Assembly (NCBI GenBank): GCA_013200995.1
Contig: CP053688.1
Coordinates: forward strand, 5,143,262-5,207,261
DNA from: Arthrobacter citreus
GTDB lineage: Bacteria; Bacillota; Bacilli; Bacillales; Bacillaceae_G
Reading direction: 5' to 3'
Length of the DNA: 64,000 nucleotides
Part shown: in pieces, positions 45,783 to 54,241 of the stretch
Layout: every line of letters begins with the position of its first letter
How positions within the stretch are numbered: position 1 is the first letter of the stretch
Translations under genes and position numbers: made by a program
The notes under the pieces: model-generated
What the model was told of the DNA's origin: nothing
Database searches by the model: none
Seen by the model: only the letters and a program-made list of their open reading frames with translations

Positions 45783-47362
45783 TGAGCACATACAGAATTG
45801 GAATCGACGTTGGTGGAACACACACAGATGCAGTACTATTAGATGAAAACAATCAAGTAGTGTCTGAAACAAAATCGCCTACAACAGAAGATGTAGCGAC
45901 AGGTATTTATACAGCACTAAAGAAAATTATCGGCGATGCGAATGTACCAAGAGAACAAATTAAATATGCAATGCTAGGAACTACTCATTGTACAAACGCA
46001 ATCGTAGAAAGAAAAAGACTAAATAAAATTGCGGCAATTCGTATCGGTGCTCCTGCAACTTTAGCCGTAAAACCGCTAATCGGTGTACCTGATGATCTAC
46101 GCGCGGCGTTCGGAAAACATATCTATTTAGTTCGTGGTGGACATGAATTCGATGGAAGAGAAATTGTCTCTTTAGATGAAGCACATTTGTATCAAATTGC
46201 GCATGAAATCGAAGGGAAAGTTGATTCTGTAGCCATTACTTCAGTATTTTCACCTGTATCGAAAGAACATGAAGAAAGAGCAAGTGAAATTATGAAGGAA
46301 GTTCTTGGAGAGAATGTAGCGCTTTCTTTATCATCAGAAATCGGTTCAGTAGGATTACTAGAACGAGAAAATGCTACAATTATCAATGCCGCAGTTGTAG
46401 ATGTTGCAAAAACAGCGGCTGATGGTTTCATAAATGCATTAAAAAATGAAGGGATTGAAGCAAAAGTATTTTTCGGCCAAAACGATGGTACATTAATGTC
46501 CGTAGAATACGCAGTGAAATATCCAATCTTTACAATCGCATGTGGTCCAACGAACTCATTACGTGGTGCATCTTACCTAACTAAAAGCTCAGATGCAATC
46601 GTTGTAGACGTAGGTGGAACAACATCTGATGTGGGTGTGTTAATTCAATCTTTCCCACGTGAATCTTCACTTGCAGTAGAAATTGGTGGTGCACGCACTA
46701 ACTTCCGTATGCCTGACCTAATTTCAATCGGACTTGGCGGCGGTACAATTATTCGCATTAAAGACAACGGAGAATTCACAGTTGGACCTGACAGTGTCGG
46801 CTATCGCCTTCCAGAAAAAAGCTTAATTTTCGGTGGGGACACATTAACTACAACAGACGTTGCTGTAGCACTTGGAAAAGTCGAACTTGGCGACGCATCA
46901 AAAGTAGCCCATTTAGATAAAGAAATATTAAATAAAGTATATGAGAAAATGGTAGAGCTAGTTGAAGAAGCTATCGACAAAATGAAAACAAGCGCTGAAG
47001 ATGTGCCAGTTATTCTTGTTGGTGGAGGTAGCATATTACTTCCTGAAGACTTAAAAGGAGCTTCAGAAGTGATCCGCCCACAACATTCAGGTGTTGCCAA
47101 CGCAATTGGAGCTGCTATTTCACAAGTAAGTGGTCAAGTTGAACGAATTTATAAATTAGTAGAATTAACGCGTGAACAAGCATTGGAAATGGCAAAAGAT
47201 GAAGCAAAACAAGAAGCGATTAAAGCTGGGGCAGATCCTGATAATTTGGTAATCGTTGATATTGAGGACGTGCCACTTGCTTACTTGCCTGGTAATGCGA
47301 CACGTGTAAGAGTGAAGGCTGCTGGGGATTTGGCGCAAGTTGAGGTTAATGAATTGGTTTGA
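45782..47362 (+). CDS. Hydantoinase/oxoprolinase family protein (HyuA-like)
   Basis: 526 aa. Two ASKHA-type phosphate-binding motifs: N-terminal GIDVGGTHTDAVLLD and VVDVGGTTSDVGVL near residue 285. The latter lies within the hydantoinase_A domain. Related enzymes hydrolyse cyclic amides (hydantoins, 5-oxoproline, N-methylhydantoin) with ATP. It lacks the HyuB partner; DUF917 seems to take that place, as in other genomes I know of. Last gene of the TetR operon; a weak hairpin plus T8 (47374-47406) follows. Confidence 0.88.
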   Translation: MSTYRIGIDVGGTHTDAVLLDENNQVVSETKSPTTEDVATGIYTALKKIIGDANVPREQIKYAMLGTTHCTNAIVERKRLNKIAAIRIGAPATLAVKPLIGVPDDLRAAFGKHIYLVRGGHEFDGREIVSLDEAHLYQIAHEIEGKVDSVAITSVFSPVSKEHEERASEIMKEVLGENVALSLSSEIGSVGLLERENATIINAAVVDVAKTAADGFINALKNEGIEAKVFFGQNDGTLMSVEYAVKYPIFTIACGPTNSLRGASYLTKSSDAIVVDVGGTTSDVGVLIQSFPRESSLAVEIGGARTNFRMPDLISIGLGGGTIIRIKDNGEFTVGPDSVGYRLPEKSLIFGGDTLTTTDVAVALGKVELGDASKVAHLDKEILNKVYEKMVELVEEAIDKMKTSAEDVPVILVGGGSILLPEDLKGASEVIRPQHSGVANAIGAAISQVSGQVERIYKLVELTREQALEMAKDEAKQEAIKAGADPDNLVIVDIEDVPLAYLPGNATRVRVKAAGDLAQVEVNELV

Positions 47363-47373
47363 TATTGATTTTG

Positions 47374-47406
47374 AGGGCATCTTCTTTTAGGGAGTGCCTT
47401 TTTTTT
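47374..47406 (+). terminator. Terminator of the hydantoinase operon
   Basis: AGGGCATCTTC ... GGGAGTGCCTTTTTTTT; GGCA/TGCC core stem and eight T. The stem resembles the GGCACC..GGTGCC hairpins found by the 21-bp repeats. Confidence 0.6.
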
Positions 47407-47552
47407 GTATGGGTTGCATTATGGGAATTGAGGGGGGGATGATATGTAGAAATGCGAACATTAAGTGGCGTTTGTGCGTAAAGGGTAGAAGTTTGTTCAT
47501 AAAGTACATCGCGCTTTATAAATGGGGTCAGACAAATGAAGTTTATGTTTAG

Positions 47553-47680
47553 TATTCCGAACACAGTGTGAACTTTATTGATAAAGTAGTGTTTTTTGTT
47601 GATAAACAGCTGATTTTTATTGATAAAGTAGTGTTTTTTGTTGATATAATAGCAATATTTGTTGATATATTGCTTTAGAC
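47553..47680 (+). repeat. 21-bp-period repeat block 3
   Basis: Header ATTCCGAACACAGTGTGAAC, then ATTGATAAAGTAG, GTTGATAAACAGC, ATTGATAAAGTAG, GTTGATATAATAGC, GTTGATATATTGC at 21-bp intervals, ending near GAGGCATCTACCTAAAAAAG. A header without units (AATGCGAACATTAAGTGG) lies at 47451. Confidence 0.82.
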
Positions 47681-47720
47681 CAATTTTAAGAGGCATCTAC
47701 CTAAAAAAGGGATCGCGGAA

Positions 47721-47870
47721 ACGCGAACATTAATTGAACAATATTGATAAAGTAGTGAACTCCGTTGATAAATGGATGTTTCTCGTTGATATATCGCTGA
47801 ACTTCGTTGATAAATAGTTGATCCTCGTTGATATATCGCTGAACTTCGTTGATATAATGCTTGAACCATG
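47721..47870 (+). repeat. 21-bp-period repeat block 4
   Basis: Header ACGCGAACATTAATTGAAC, close to that at 40131, followed by units such as CGTTGATATATCGCTGAACTT (21 bp, two identical copies at 47795 and 47837 region). Ends with GAGGCACGCTCC-AAAAATA-GGAGG (47881-47904), a hairpin present at the distal side of each block. Confidence 0.85.
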
Positions 47871-47928
47871 TTCAAAATGAAGAGGCACGCTCCAAAAATA
47901 GGAGGTCCCTCTGTGATGAACGTATAAG

Positions 47929-47970
47929 AAAGCTAGTTTTTCTATTGAAAATAGAGGACTAGCTTTTTTT
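47929..47970 (+). terminator. Strong hairpin terminator upstream of the Tet(X)-like gene
   Basis: AAAGCTAGT / ACTAGCTTT with inner TCTATT/AATAGA and a run of seven T. It insulates the monooxygenase promoter from the repeat region. Confidence 0.85.
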
Positions 47971-47994
47971 GATATTTTTAAATTTTATTTCAAC

Positions 47995-48023
47995 GAACAA
48001 TGTTCTTTACGAACACTGTTCGT
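47995..48023 (+). promoter_or_regulatory. Twin dyads upstream of the Tet(X)-like gene (candidate TetR operators)
   Basis: GAACA-A-TGTTC (47995-48005) and the perfect ACGAACA-C-TGTTCGT (48009-48023), overlapping the likely promoter region. The centre-to-centre distance is 16 bp. The GAAC spacing is N3, not the N4 of a LexA box. The TetR-family gene at 49357 is the natural candidate repressor. Confidence 0.7.
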
Positions 48024-48144
48024 TATGTTAAAGTGAATTTGCAAGAGAGAAATAAAGTAAACGAACTTAATTAGTAAGGAATTGGAATAGCAAATATTTA
48101 GAACTACAAATAAAGAACGAATTTAAATATAAGGAGTGGTAAGT

Positions 48145-49314
48145 ATGTCATCTTTATCAAAAAAACAAAAACGCATCGCTATTATTGGAGGTGGCCCAGG
48201 TGGGTTAACACTTGCATTAATCCTACAGCGCTATGGTATTAATCCAGTTATTTATGAACGTGAGCAACTTAATATGAACACTCAAAGAGGGGGTTCACTT
48301 GATATTCATGAAGAATCAGGGCAAATGGCACTAAAAGAAGCGGGTCTTTATGAGAAGTTTCAGGAAATTGCTCGTTATGAAGGTGAGGACTTCCGCCTTT
48401 TAGATAAAGATGGGAAAATCTATATCGACGAGATAACAGAGCACTATGAAAAAGGTGGGCGACCTGAAATTGATCGCGGCGATCTTTGTGATCTGCTTTT
48501 AAACGCACTTGATAAAAGCTGTATTAAATATGGTTATAAATTGGAAAAGGCTGTTTCACTTGAAAATGGAATGACAGAGCTTCATTTTGAAAATGGATTT
48601 GTCGATACGGTTGACTTGCTTGTGGGTGCGGATGGGGCATTTTCACGAGTTCGTCCTTTATTAACGGATACGAATATTGAGTATACAGGTATAACATTCT
48701 TTGAACTTAATATACTTGATGCTGCTAAGAATCATCCAGAACTTTATGAATTCAATAGACGTGGTAAAGTATTTGCATTTGGTGATAATAAAGGTATTCT
48801 AGCCCAACTAAATGGGGACGGGCGAATTAAAGTATACGCTAGTCTGAAAGTAGAAAAAGACTGGTCAGAGAAAAATGGATATTCGATGGAGAAGCCTGTT
48901 GAGGCGAAAGCTAAATTATTAGATTTATTTAGTGACTGGGATGAGCAACTAAAGAACTATATTCGTGCTTCTGAAGACTCAGTTGTGCAAAGACGAATTT
49001 ATATGTTACCAATAAATTTCAAGTGGAAACGTAATCCAGGTGTAACACTTATTGGTGATGCAGCTCATGTGATGTCACCTTTTGCAGGTGAAGGGGTCAA
49101 CTTAGCAATGTTTGATGCAATGAACCTAGCTCTTGCGATTGTACATCAAAACGATCTTGCGGAAGCAATTGAAGAATACGAAGAAAAAATGTATGCTTTT
49201 TCGTCTGAAAAGGCGCAGGAATCACTTGAAAATTTGGAACTAAGTTTCTCTGATAATGCAGCTGTTAAGTTCTTTGATTTAATGAGTTCTTTCCATGAGG
49301 ACCATGAAAATTAA
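48145..49314 (+). CDS. Tet(X)-like FAD-dependent monooxygenase
   Basis: About 389 aa from ATG 48145 (AAGGAG 8 nt upstream). FAD dinucleotide site IAIIGGGPGGLTLAL (Gly15-Gly20), GGSLDIHEESGQMALKEAGL, PEIDRGDLCDLLLNAL, second FAD motif GDAAHVMSPFAGEGVN with Asp305. These segments follow the order and length of Tet(X) tetracycline-inactivating monooxygenases (about 388 aa) more closely than generic PHBH-type hydroxylases. Related enzymes also hydroxylate other aromatics, so resistance is not proven. Operon with a TetR gene 42 bp downstream. Confidence 0.83.
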   Translation: MSSLSKKQKRIAIIGGGPGGLTLALILQRYGINPVIYEREQLNMNTQRGGSLDIHEESGQMALKEAGLYEKFQEIARYEGEDFRLLDKDGKIYIDEITEHYEKGGRPEIDRGDLCDLLLNALDKSCIKYGYKLEKAVSLENGMTELHFENGFVDTVDLLVGADGAFSRVRPLLTDTNIEYTGITFFELNILDAAKNHPELYEFNRRGKVFAFGDNKGILAQLNGDGRIKVYASLKVEKDWSEKNGYSMEKPVEAKAKLLDLFSDWDEQLKNYIRASEDSVVQRRIYMLPINFKWKRNPGVTLIGDAAHVMSPFAGEGVNLAMFDAMNLALAIVHQNDLAEAIEEYEEKMYAFSSEKAQESLENLELSFSDNAAVKFFDLMSSFHEDHEN

Positions 49315-49356
49315 TGGTATATTTACTAATTAATACCGTCATGTTATAAAGTAATT

Positions 49357-50037
49357 ATGGAAAATTCGAATCGAAAAATAATCAGTCGCCGAGATCGACC
49401 AGCTAAAGAGCCTTTAAGCAATGAGCTCATTGTAAGAACTGCTTATGAACTTCTTAAAGAAGAAGGCGTTGCGGGGATGAGTATGCGCAAGATTGCAAAA
49501 GCACTGGATACTGGTCCATCTTCATTGTATGTATATGTTAAAAATCTACAAGAATTAAGTTCATTAGTATTAGACTATGGCCTTGGGCAACTTGTATTGC
49601 CAGAGCCAAATGAAGAATCATGGAAGGAAAATTTATTTGGAGCGCTGAATGCTTACTTCTCGTTACTATACGAAGAACCCGGACTTGCTGAACTTTCTTT
49701 CTCCTCAATTCCGGTTGGCACAAACTTTCTTAGATTGACAGAATATATTCTTTCAACATTACAGGATGGTGGTGTCAAATCTAGATCTGCAGCATGGGGA
49801 GTAGACCTACTTTTATTATACGTTTCTTCAGTAGCATATGAACGAACTACTAAGAAAAAGCACGGTGATATGCAAATAGCTAAAATGAAAGAAGCATTCC
49901 AAAATGCTGATCCAGTTCTTTTTCCAATTCTTTTTGGTCTAGGTGAAGAAATGTTCTCAGGAGATACGAAGTCAATGGAACGTTTCCACTGGGGAATTGA
50001 AGTTTTAATCCATGGAATTCAACATTTCAATAAATAG
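49357..50037 (+). CDS. TetR-family regulator with TetR_C-like ligand domain
   Basis: 226 aa. Preceded by a basic arm (ISRRDRPAKEPLSNELIVRTAYELL), then HTH (GMSMRKIAKALDTGPSSLYVYV) and a C-terminal domain (about 85-220) of the tetracycline-repressor type. SD weak, so it may depend on translation of the monooxygenase gene. Likely represses the operon by the twin dyads at 47995-48023 and senses the monooxygenase's substrate. Confidence 0.87.
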   Translation: MENSNRKIISRRDRPAKEPLSNELIVRTAYELLKEEGVAGMSMRKIAKALDTGPSSLYVYVKNLQELSSLVLDYGLGQLVLPEPNEESWKENLFGALNAYFSLLYEEPGLAELSFSSIPVGTNFLRLTEYILSTLQDGGVKSRSAAWGVDLLLLYVSSVAYERTTKKKHGDMQIAKMKEAFQNADPVLFPILFGLGEEMFSGDTKSMERFHWGIEVLIHGIQHFNK

Positions 50038-50048
50038 AAAAGTTAAAA

Positions 50049-50085
50049 AGTAAGCAGCCAATAGATAATGGTTGCTTATTTTTTT
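50049..50085 (+). terminator. Terminator of the monooxygenase/TetR operon
   Basis: GTAAGCAGCCA / TGGTTGCTTAT stem followed by seven T. Confidence 0.85.
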
Positions 50086-50274
50086 GCACATTAAGAAAGT
50101 GTAAATTGGCAACGGTGAGGATCAGTTGACGTAGATGCCAATTTTAGGTATAAGTATAAGTGCAACTACCCCTCTGTCTTCGCCAATCGGCGAGTTTTCT
50201 TTATTTTTTTAGAATGAAACGCTATCTTAAACGTATTACTTAGTAATGTTCTAAATTTAGGTGGTGACTAAAAT

Positions 50275-51081
50275 ATGGAGATTCGAACTAGTGCGAGAGT
50301 TTCACTTTCCAAAAAAGTAGCCGAAGATGCAATGGTAGTAAACAAAATGTTAAATGTATTTGGAGTTTTTGATGGAGCAACGCCAATAAGTCCATTTAAA
50401 AATGCTGAAGGTAAGAATGGAGCATATTTAGCTTCAAATTTATTTAGAAAGTATTTCGAAAATTATTTTCAATTTAAACTGACTCTTGCTGAAGGAATTA
50501 TTCAAGCAAACAGAAGACTGATGGAAGAAATGATATTAAATAATATAGATATTACCCGCCCAGAAGAGTTGTGGACAACATGCGCTGCCGTTGTAAAAAT
50601 CGATAAACAAAAAATATCATTTGCTCAACTTGGTGATTGTATGATTATAGCAGAGTACCATAATGGCCATATAAAAACTTTAACGAAAGATACTGTAAAG
50701 GGAATCAGTAGCAGGGCGAAAGTAAAACGTGAGAATGATCGAAAGAAAGGAATAATCTTACCAGAAGAATCGTATTTCAATTCGGTTAAAAATCAACTGA
50801 TTTATAATCGAAGCATGGCTAATACGGTTAATGGTTATTCTGTTGCAAATGGAAAAGAAACAGTCAGAAGTTATATCCAATCGGGATATATAGATTCTAG
50901 GGATTTGAAGTCGATTTTATTAATCAGCGATGGATTATTTCATCCTAAGGTTGATTTGATACATGCATATAAAATAATCAATGCAATTGGGTTGGAGGAA
51001 TATTCGGTGCAATTGGAAAAGGAAGAGTTGAAAAATAAGACACATTCGGATGATAAAACGGGGATCTTTATTCGGTTTTAG
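50275..51081 (+). CDS. PP2C-family (PPM) protein phosphatase-like
   Basis: 268 aa. Metal-binding aspartates in the usual order: Asp33 in GVFDGATP, Asp121 in AQLGDCMII, Asp219 in LLISDGLF, Asp259-Asp260 in HSDDKTGIF. A short, divergent PP2C (no DGHGG), so substrate may be a phosphoprotein or other phosphoester. SD GGTGGTG. A small hairpin TCGCC/CGGCGA (50178-50193) lies upstream. Single gene with a strong terminator. Confidence 0.85.
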   Translation: MEIRTSARVSLSKKVAEDAMVVNKMLNVFGVFDGATPISPFKNAEGKNGAYLASNLFRKYFENYFQFKLTLAEGIIQANRRLMEEMILNNIDITRPEELWTTCAAVVKIDKQKISFAQLGDCMIIAEYHNGHIKTLTKDTVKGISSRAKVKRENDRKKGIILPEESYFNSVKNQLIYNRSMANTVNGYSVANGKETVRSYIQSGYIDSRDLKSILLISDGLFHPKVDLIHAYKIINAIGLEEYSVQLEKEELKNKTHSDDKTGIFIRF

Positions 51082-51199
51082 AAAATGTTCAAATATTTCA
51101 CATTTAATTTATTAATAGGGCTAAGCAAATCATGATAATATTTTAATGAAGAAATTAAAGTTAAAAACATATATTTAGTTTATATAATAACAAAGTAAA

Positions 51200-51247
51200 A
51201 AAAGGATTGAAAAGTAGAAGTGAATTCTACTATTTCGATCCTTTTTT
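51200..51247 (+). terminator. Terminator of the PP2C gene
   Basis: AAAGGATTGAAA-AGTAGAA / TTCTACT-ATTTCGATCCTTT long stem with T-run. The remaining gap to 51519 holds nothing I can name. Confidence 0.9.
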
Positions 51248-51519
51248 GTAATATAAATCAGCTCAAATTCATGGAATACTCTTAGCGAGATTTTGGAAAA
51301 ATTAATGAGAATTTTTTTGAAAATAAAAAAGTCTCCGTCGAAAATGTGACGTTAAAAAAACAAGTTAATTCAAAAACCTCTGTAACGGAGCATTTCCGAA
51401 CTATTTCACTAATAAAATGTTACAAATTGATGAACCAGTGATACAAAGGCTTTTTTTAAGATGAATATGTATTTTTTGAAGACTTATTTGAGCCTCGTTA
51501 TTGTAAGGAAGAAATGTTC

Positions 51520-52386
51520 TTAAACTTGTACTTTAGGCAGTTGGATTTCACTCCAGTTAGTTACATCGCATTGGCCCATTGCATGATCGCCCACAGCCAC
51601 CACGGTTCCGTCCGATTTAAGTCCAATTGAATGTGCGCAACCCGCTGCAATCGCGACGATATCGTGCCAGTCACTTACATTACATTGCCCATGCCCATGC
51701 TTATCGAGACCTACAGCTAGCACTGTACCATCAGATTTTAGTCCGATAGTATGATTACTACCAGCAGAGATCGCCACAATTTCACTCCAGTCACTGACAT
51801 CGCATTGGCCATGTTTATTCAAACCAATAGCAACAACCGTGCCATCTGATTTAAGCCCGACTGTATGAAGATAACCTGCATCAGCCTCTACAATGTTTTG
51901 CCAGCCTTTAACATTACATTGGCCATACCGATTATTTCCTACGTTCGTTACTGTGCCATCTGACTTAAGACCCACAGTATGCCAGTCCCCCGCTGAAATT
52001 GCCACAATATCCCGCCAGTCACTTACATTACATTGGCCATCATTATTTCGACCTACAGCCATCACCGTACCATCCGATTTAAGCCCGACAGATCGACGCC
52101 AACCCGCTGCAATCGCAACAATATCGCTCCAGTTACTTACATCGCATTGGTCATGCTTATTCCAACCTACTGCCACCACAGTTCCGTCCGATTTAAGTCC
52201 AATCGTATGAGCGTTACCAATATGACCATTACCTGCTGCAACTGCAATAATATCGTCCCAGTTGTTTACATCACATTGACCATATTTATTTTCCCCAACC
52301 GCCATGACAGTGCCATCTGATTTAAGTCCAACAGTATGACGATACCCAACAGCTATAGTATCTTTTTTCGGTGTATTAATTTGCAT
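51520..52386 (-). CDS. Seven-repeat RCC1-like beta-propeller protein
   Basis: 288 aa made almost wholly of seven repeats of about 38-43 residues, each with a core such as AAGxxHTVGLKSDGTVVAVG followed by GQCDVSDWSDIV. RCC1 propellers have seven blades of 50-60 residues; these shorter units match the bacterial RCC1-like type. No signal peptide or enzyme motif, so a binding scaffold is most likely. SD AAAGGAGG. The repeats are near-identical also in DNA (GTGCCATCTGATTTAAG on the + strand recurs), so recombination between units is likely. Confidence 0.85.
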   Translation of the reverse strand: MQINTPKKDTIAVGYRHTVGLKSDGTVMAVGENKYGQCDVNNWDDIIAVAAGNGHIGNAHTIGLKSDGTVVAVGWNKHDQCDVSNWSDIVAIAAGWRRSVGLKSDGTVMAVGRNNDGQCNVSDWRDIVAISAGDWHTVGLKSDGTVTNVGNNRYGQCNVKGWQNIVEADAGYLHTVGLKSDGTVVAIGLNKHGQCDVSDWSEIVAISAGSNHTIGLKSDGTVLAVGLDKHGHGQCNVSDWHDIVAIAAGCAHSIGLKSDGTVVAVGDHAMGQCDVTNWSEIQLPKVQV

Positions 52387-52593
52387 GTTTACCTCCTTTA
52401 TATTCGAGAAACTCTGTAATTAGTGTCAAGTATAAGTAACGGTTCAGCAGGATGTCAATTGAGATTATGATTTAATAGTCGGTTAAAAGACTAAAAAAAA
52501 TTGTTTAAACGAAGATTATATTAAAGTGGAATGGCATAGTTAATAAAAATAGAATCTTAGACTTAATTTCCATATTGATGAAAGGAGTTTAGA

Positions 52594-52715
52594 ATGTTTG
52601 AAATTACAACAACATACATTTTAAAATTAAAAGTTATGGATTAGATGTAATTCATTTGGAATTCAACCTCAGAGAGAGACGAATAACAGAATCAATAAAA
52701 AAATGTTTTAGTTGA
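52594..52715 (+). pseudogene. Frameshifted small gene at the head of the cassette array
   Basis: SD AAAGGAG and ATG 52594 open MFEITTTYILKLKVMD then stop; from the CAT at 52618 another frame continues HFKIKSYGLDVIHLEFNLRE... to TGA 52713-52715, which lies inside the first array repeat. Looks like a small cassette gene with a frameshift. The rest of 52387-52593 is empty. Confidence 0.4.
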
Positions 52716-52771
52716 AGATCACGAGTTGCTTACAGCTCTTTTTTTTATATTGAAGTAAATAGCAGATTAGT
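52703..52771 (+). repeat. Cassette-boundary repeat R1 (long form)
   Basis: TTTAGTTGAAGATC, hairpin GAGTTGC-TTA-CAGCTC with T8, then ATTGAAGTAAATAGCAG-ATTAGT. Left half-site partly missing. Confidence 0.75.
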
Positions 52772-52843
52772 AACATAAATTAAAGGACTATTTGAATGTT
52801 AAGTTTAATGTATATATTAAACTTTTGATAAGAGGTGGTTTAA

Positions 52844-53365
52844 ATGAACATAAGAAACGCAACTTTAACAGATGCAACTGGAATTGCGAAAGTCCACGTC
52901 GCAAGTTGGAAAACTACTTATAAAAACATTATGCCAGATGCTTTTTTACAGAAGTTATCTTACGACCAAAGAATTGGTTCGTGGACCAAAAATATTACTA
53001 AAGAGAGACATTATGTGTTTGTTGCAGAAAATGGTAATGGAGAAATTATAGGATTTGCAGACTGTGGAAAAAGAGAAGAGAATCAAGTCGATGATTCAGG
53101 AGACTTAACATCAATTTATCTACTTGAAGAATATCAAGGAACAGGAATTGGCAAGCAACTAATGGAACAACTTTTTAATCAATTTGAAAAGTTAGGTTTT
53201 AATAGAGTGTTTGTTGAGGTATTAGAAGATAATAAAACTCGTTTTTTTTATGAGTATTATGGTGCTGAATTATTGAAATCTGAAAAGATAACAATTGCGG
53301 GTAAGGATTTAAATCTTCTGACTTATGAATGGAATAATATTAAAAAGGTATTAGCTAAATTTTAA
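52844..53365 (+). CDS. GNAT acetyltransferase (cassette gene)
   Basis: 173 aa. GNAT fold: IRNATLTDATGIAKVHVASWKTTYKNIMPDAFL is the opening of the common Bacillus GNAT type with WxxTY; motif A LEEYQGTGIGKQLMEQLF binds acetyl-CoA. Substrate unknown. SD AGAGGTGG. First intact gene of the repeat-punctuated array; repeat R2 begins 8 bp after its stop. Confidence 0.87.
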   Translation: MNIRNATLTDATGIAKVHVASWKTTYKNIMPDAFLQKLSYDQRIGSWTKNITKERHYVFVAENGNGEIIGFADCGKREENQVDDSGDLTSIYLLEEYQGTGIGKQLMEQLFNQFEKLGFNRVFVEVLEDNKTRFFYEYYGAELLKSEKITIAGKDLNLLTYEWNNIKKVLAKF

Positions 53366-53373
53366 ACTTTGTT

Positions 53374-53454
53374 CTTATTGAACTAACTGATGAGATTCTT
53401 CAATAACGAAGGATCGTTTTTCTCATGTAGATAAATGGCAGTTTAGTTTAATAA
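53374..53454 (+). repeat. Cassette-boundary repeat R2 (long form)
   Basis: Opens CTTATTGAACTAACTGATGAG and closes AAATGGCAGTTTAGTTTAA; the two ends are imperfect reverse complements. Middle part GAAGGATCGTTTTTCTC. Confidence 0.85.
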
Positions 53455-53550
53455 AAACAGGACTATTATCTTTAATATAGAATTAATAATATTAGTTAAA
53501 ATATTTGTAAAATATTGGAATTACAATCGAAGTAAAAAGGAGAATAAATT

Positions 53551-54126
53551 ATGATTAGAAAATTATCTATTATACTTATGGCTACAATGATGCTTACAGC
53601 CTGTTCCGATTCTAGCAAAACAACAAAACAACAAAATGAGCAATCAACTGAAGCGACATCTTCTGTTACATCTAAGAAAGCAATAAAAAAAGTTTTTGAG
53701 AACCTATTTAATGGTCCAGATAAGAAGCTTATAGATTTAATGTGGAATCCTAAATATAAGACTGTTGTAAATAATAAAGAAGAAAACCCAACGTTCGATA
53801 AATATGTAGCAGAGGTATACGGACCATACATTGCAGATTCTTATCTCGATCCCTTCGTTTCAACAATTCTTAGTCAATATTCGAATTTTGCTTACGATGA
53901 TGGCTATAAGTTAAGTCTTAAGAAGATTTCAATTAAGCATAGTGATAAAGATTCAACTCGTTATACCTTCATAGCAGAGGTCGGCTATCAGAAAAATGAA
54001 GATGAAGAAAAATCTGTAAATGTAGAAGGCAAAGTCTACTTCTATTCAAAAGATAAAGGGAAAATCTCGGTAATCAAACTCATTAATGACAATGGCTTAT
54101 TGGATAACTTAAGAACGAAAAATTGA
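53551..54126 (+). CDS. Lipoprotein of unknown function (cassette gene)
   Basis: 191 aa. Signal peptide with lipobox LTAC, lipidated Cys18, then a Ser/Thr/Gln-rich linker and a soluble domain (about 45-191) ending in a beta-rich part (TRYTFIAEVGYQ, VEGKVYFYSKD). No family recognised. Expected on the outer face of the membrane. SD AAAAGGAG. Repeat R3 follows 46 bp downstream. Confidence 0.75.
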   Translation: MIRKLSIILMATMMLTACSDSSKTTKQQNEQSTEATSSVTSKKAIKKVFENLFNGPDKKLIDLMWNPKYKTVVNNKEENPTFDKYVAEVYGPYIADSYLDPFVSTILSQYSNFAYDDGYKLSLKKISIKHSDKDSTRYTFIAEVGYQKNEDEEKSVNVEGKVYFYSKDKGKISVIKLINDNGLLDNLRTKN

Positions 54127-54172
54127 ATATTTTATCTCAATAAAAAAGAACTACCATTAGTAATTCATGTTG

Positions 54173-54198
54173 TTCAACTAACTGATGCGTTAGTTGAA
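54173..54198 (+). repeat. Cassette-boundary repeat R3 (short form, perfect)
   Basis: TTCAACTAAC-TGATGC-GTTAGTTGAA: perfect 10-bp arms around a 6-bp centre. This is the clearest minimal unit of the family. Confidence 0.9.
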
Positions 54199-54241
54199 GA
54201 CCTAATTTCATATGGTAACAATTTAGAATAGGAGAGTCGGA

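Noticed and set aside
47346..47875. Two minus-strand frames encoding heptad-like IYQRSS(A/T) and YINKK repeats
   Set aside because: They are translations of the 21-bp repeat blocks (21 is a multiple of three, so frames stay open). No Shine-Dalgarno site, and the frames run through headers and hairpins.
47995..48023. LexA (SOS) boxes upstream of the Tet(X)-like gene
   Set aside because: The GAAC/GTTC halves are separated by three bases rather than the four of the Bacillus LexA box; odd-length TetR-type dyads fit better.
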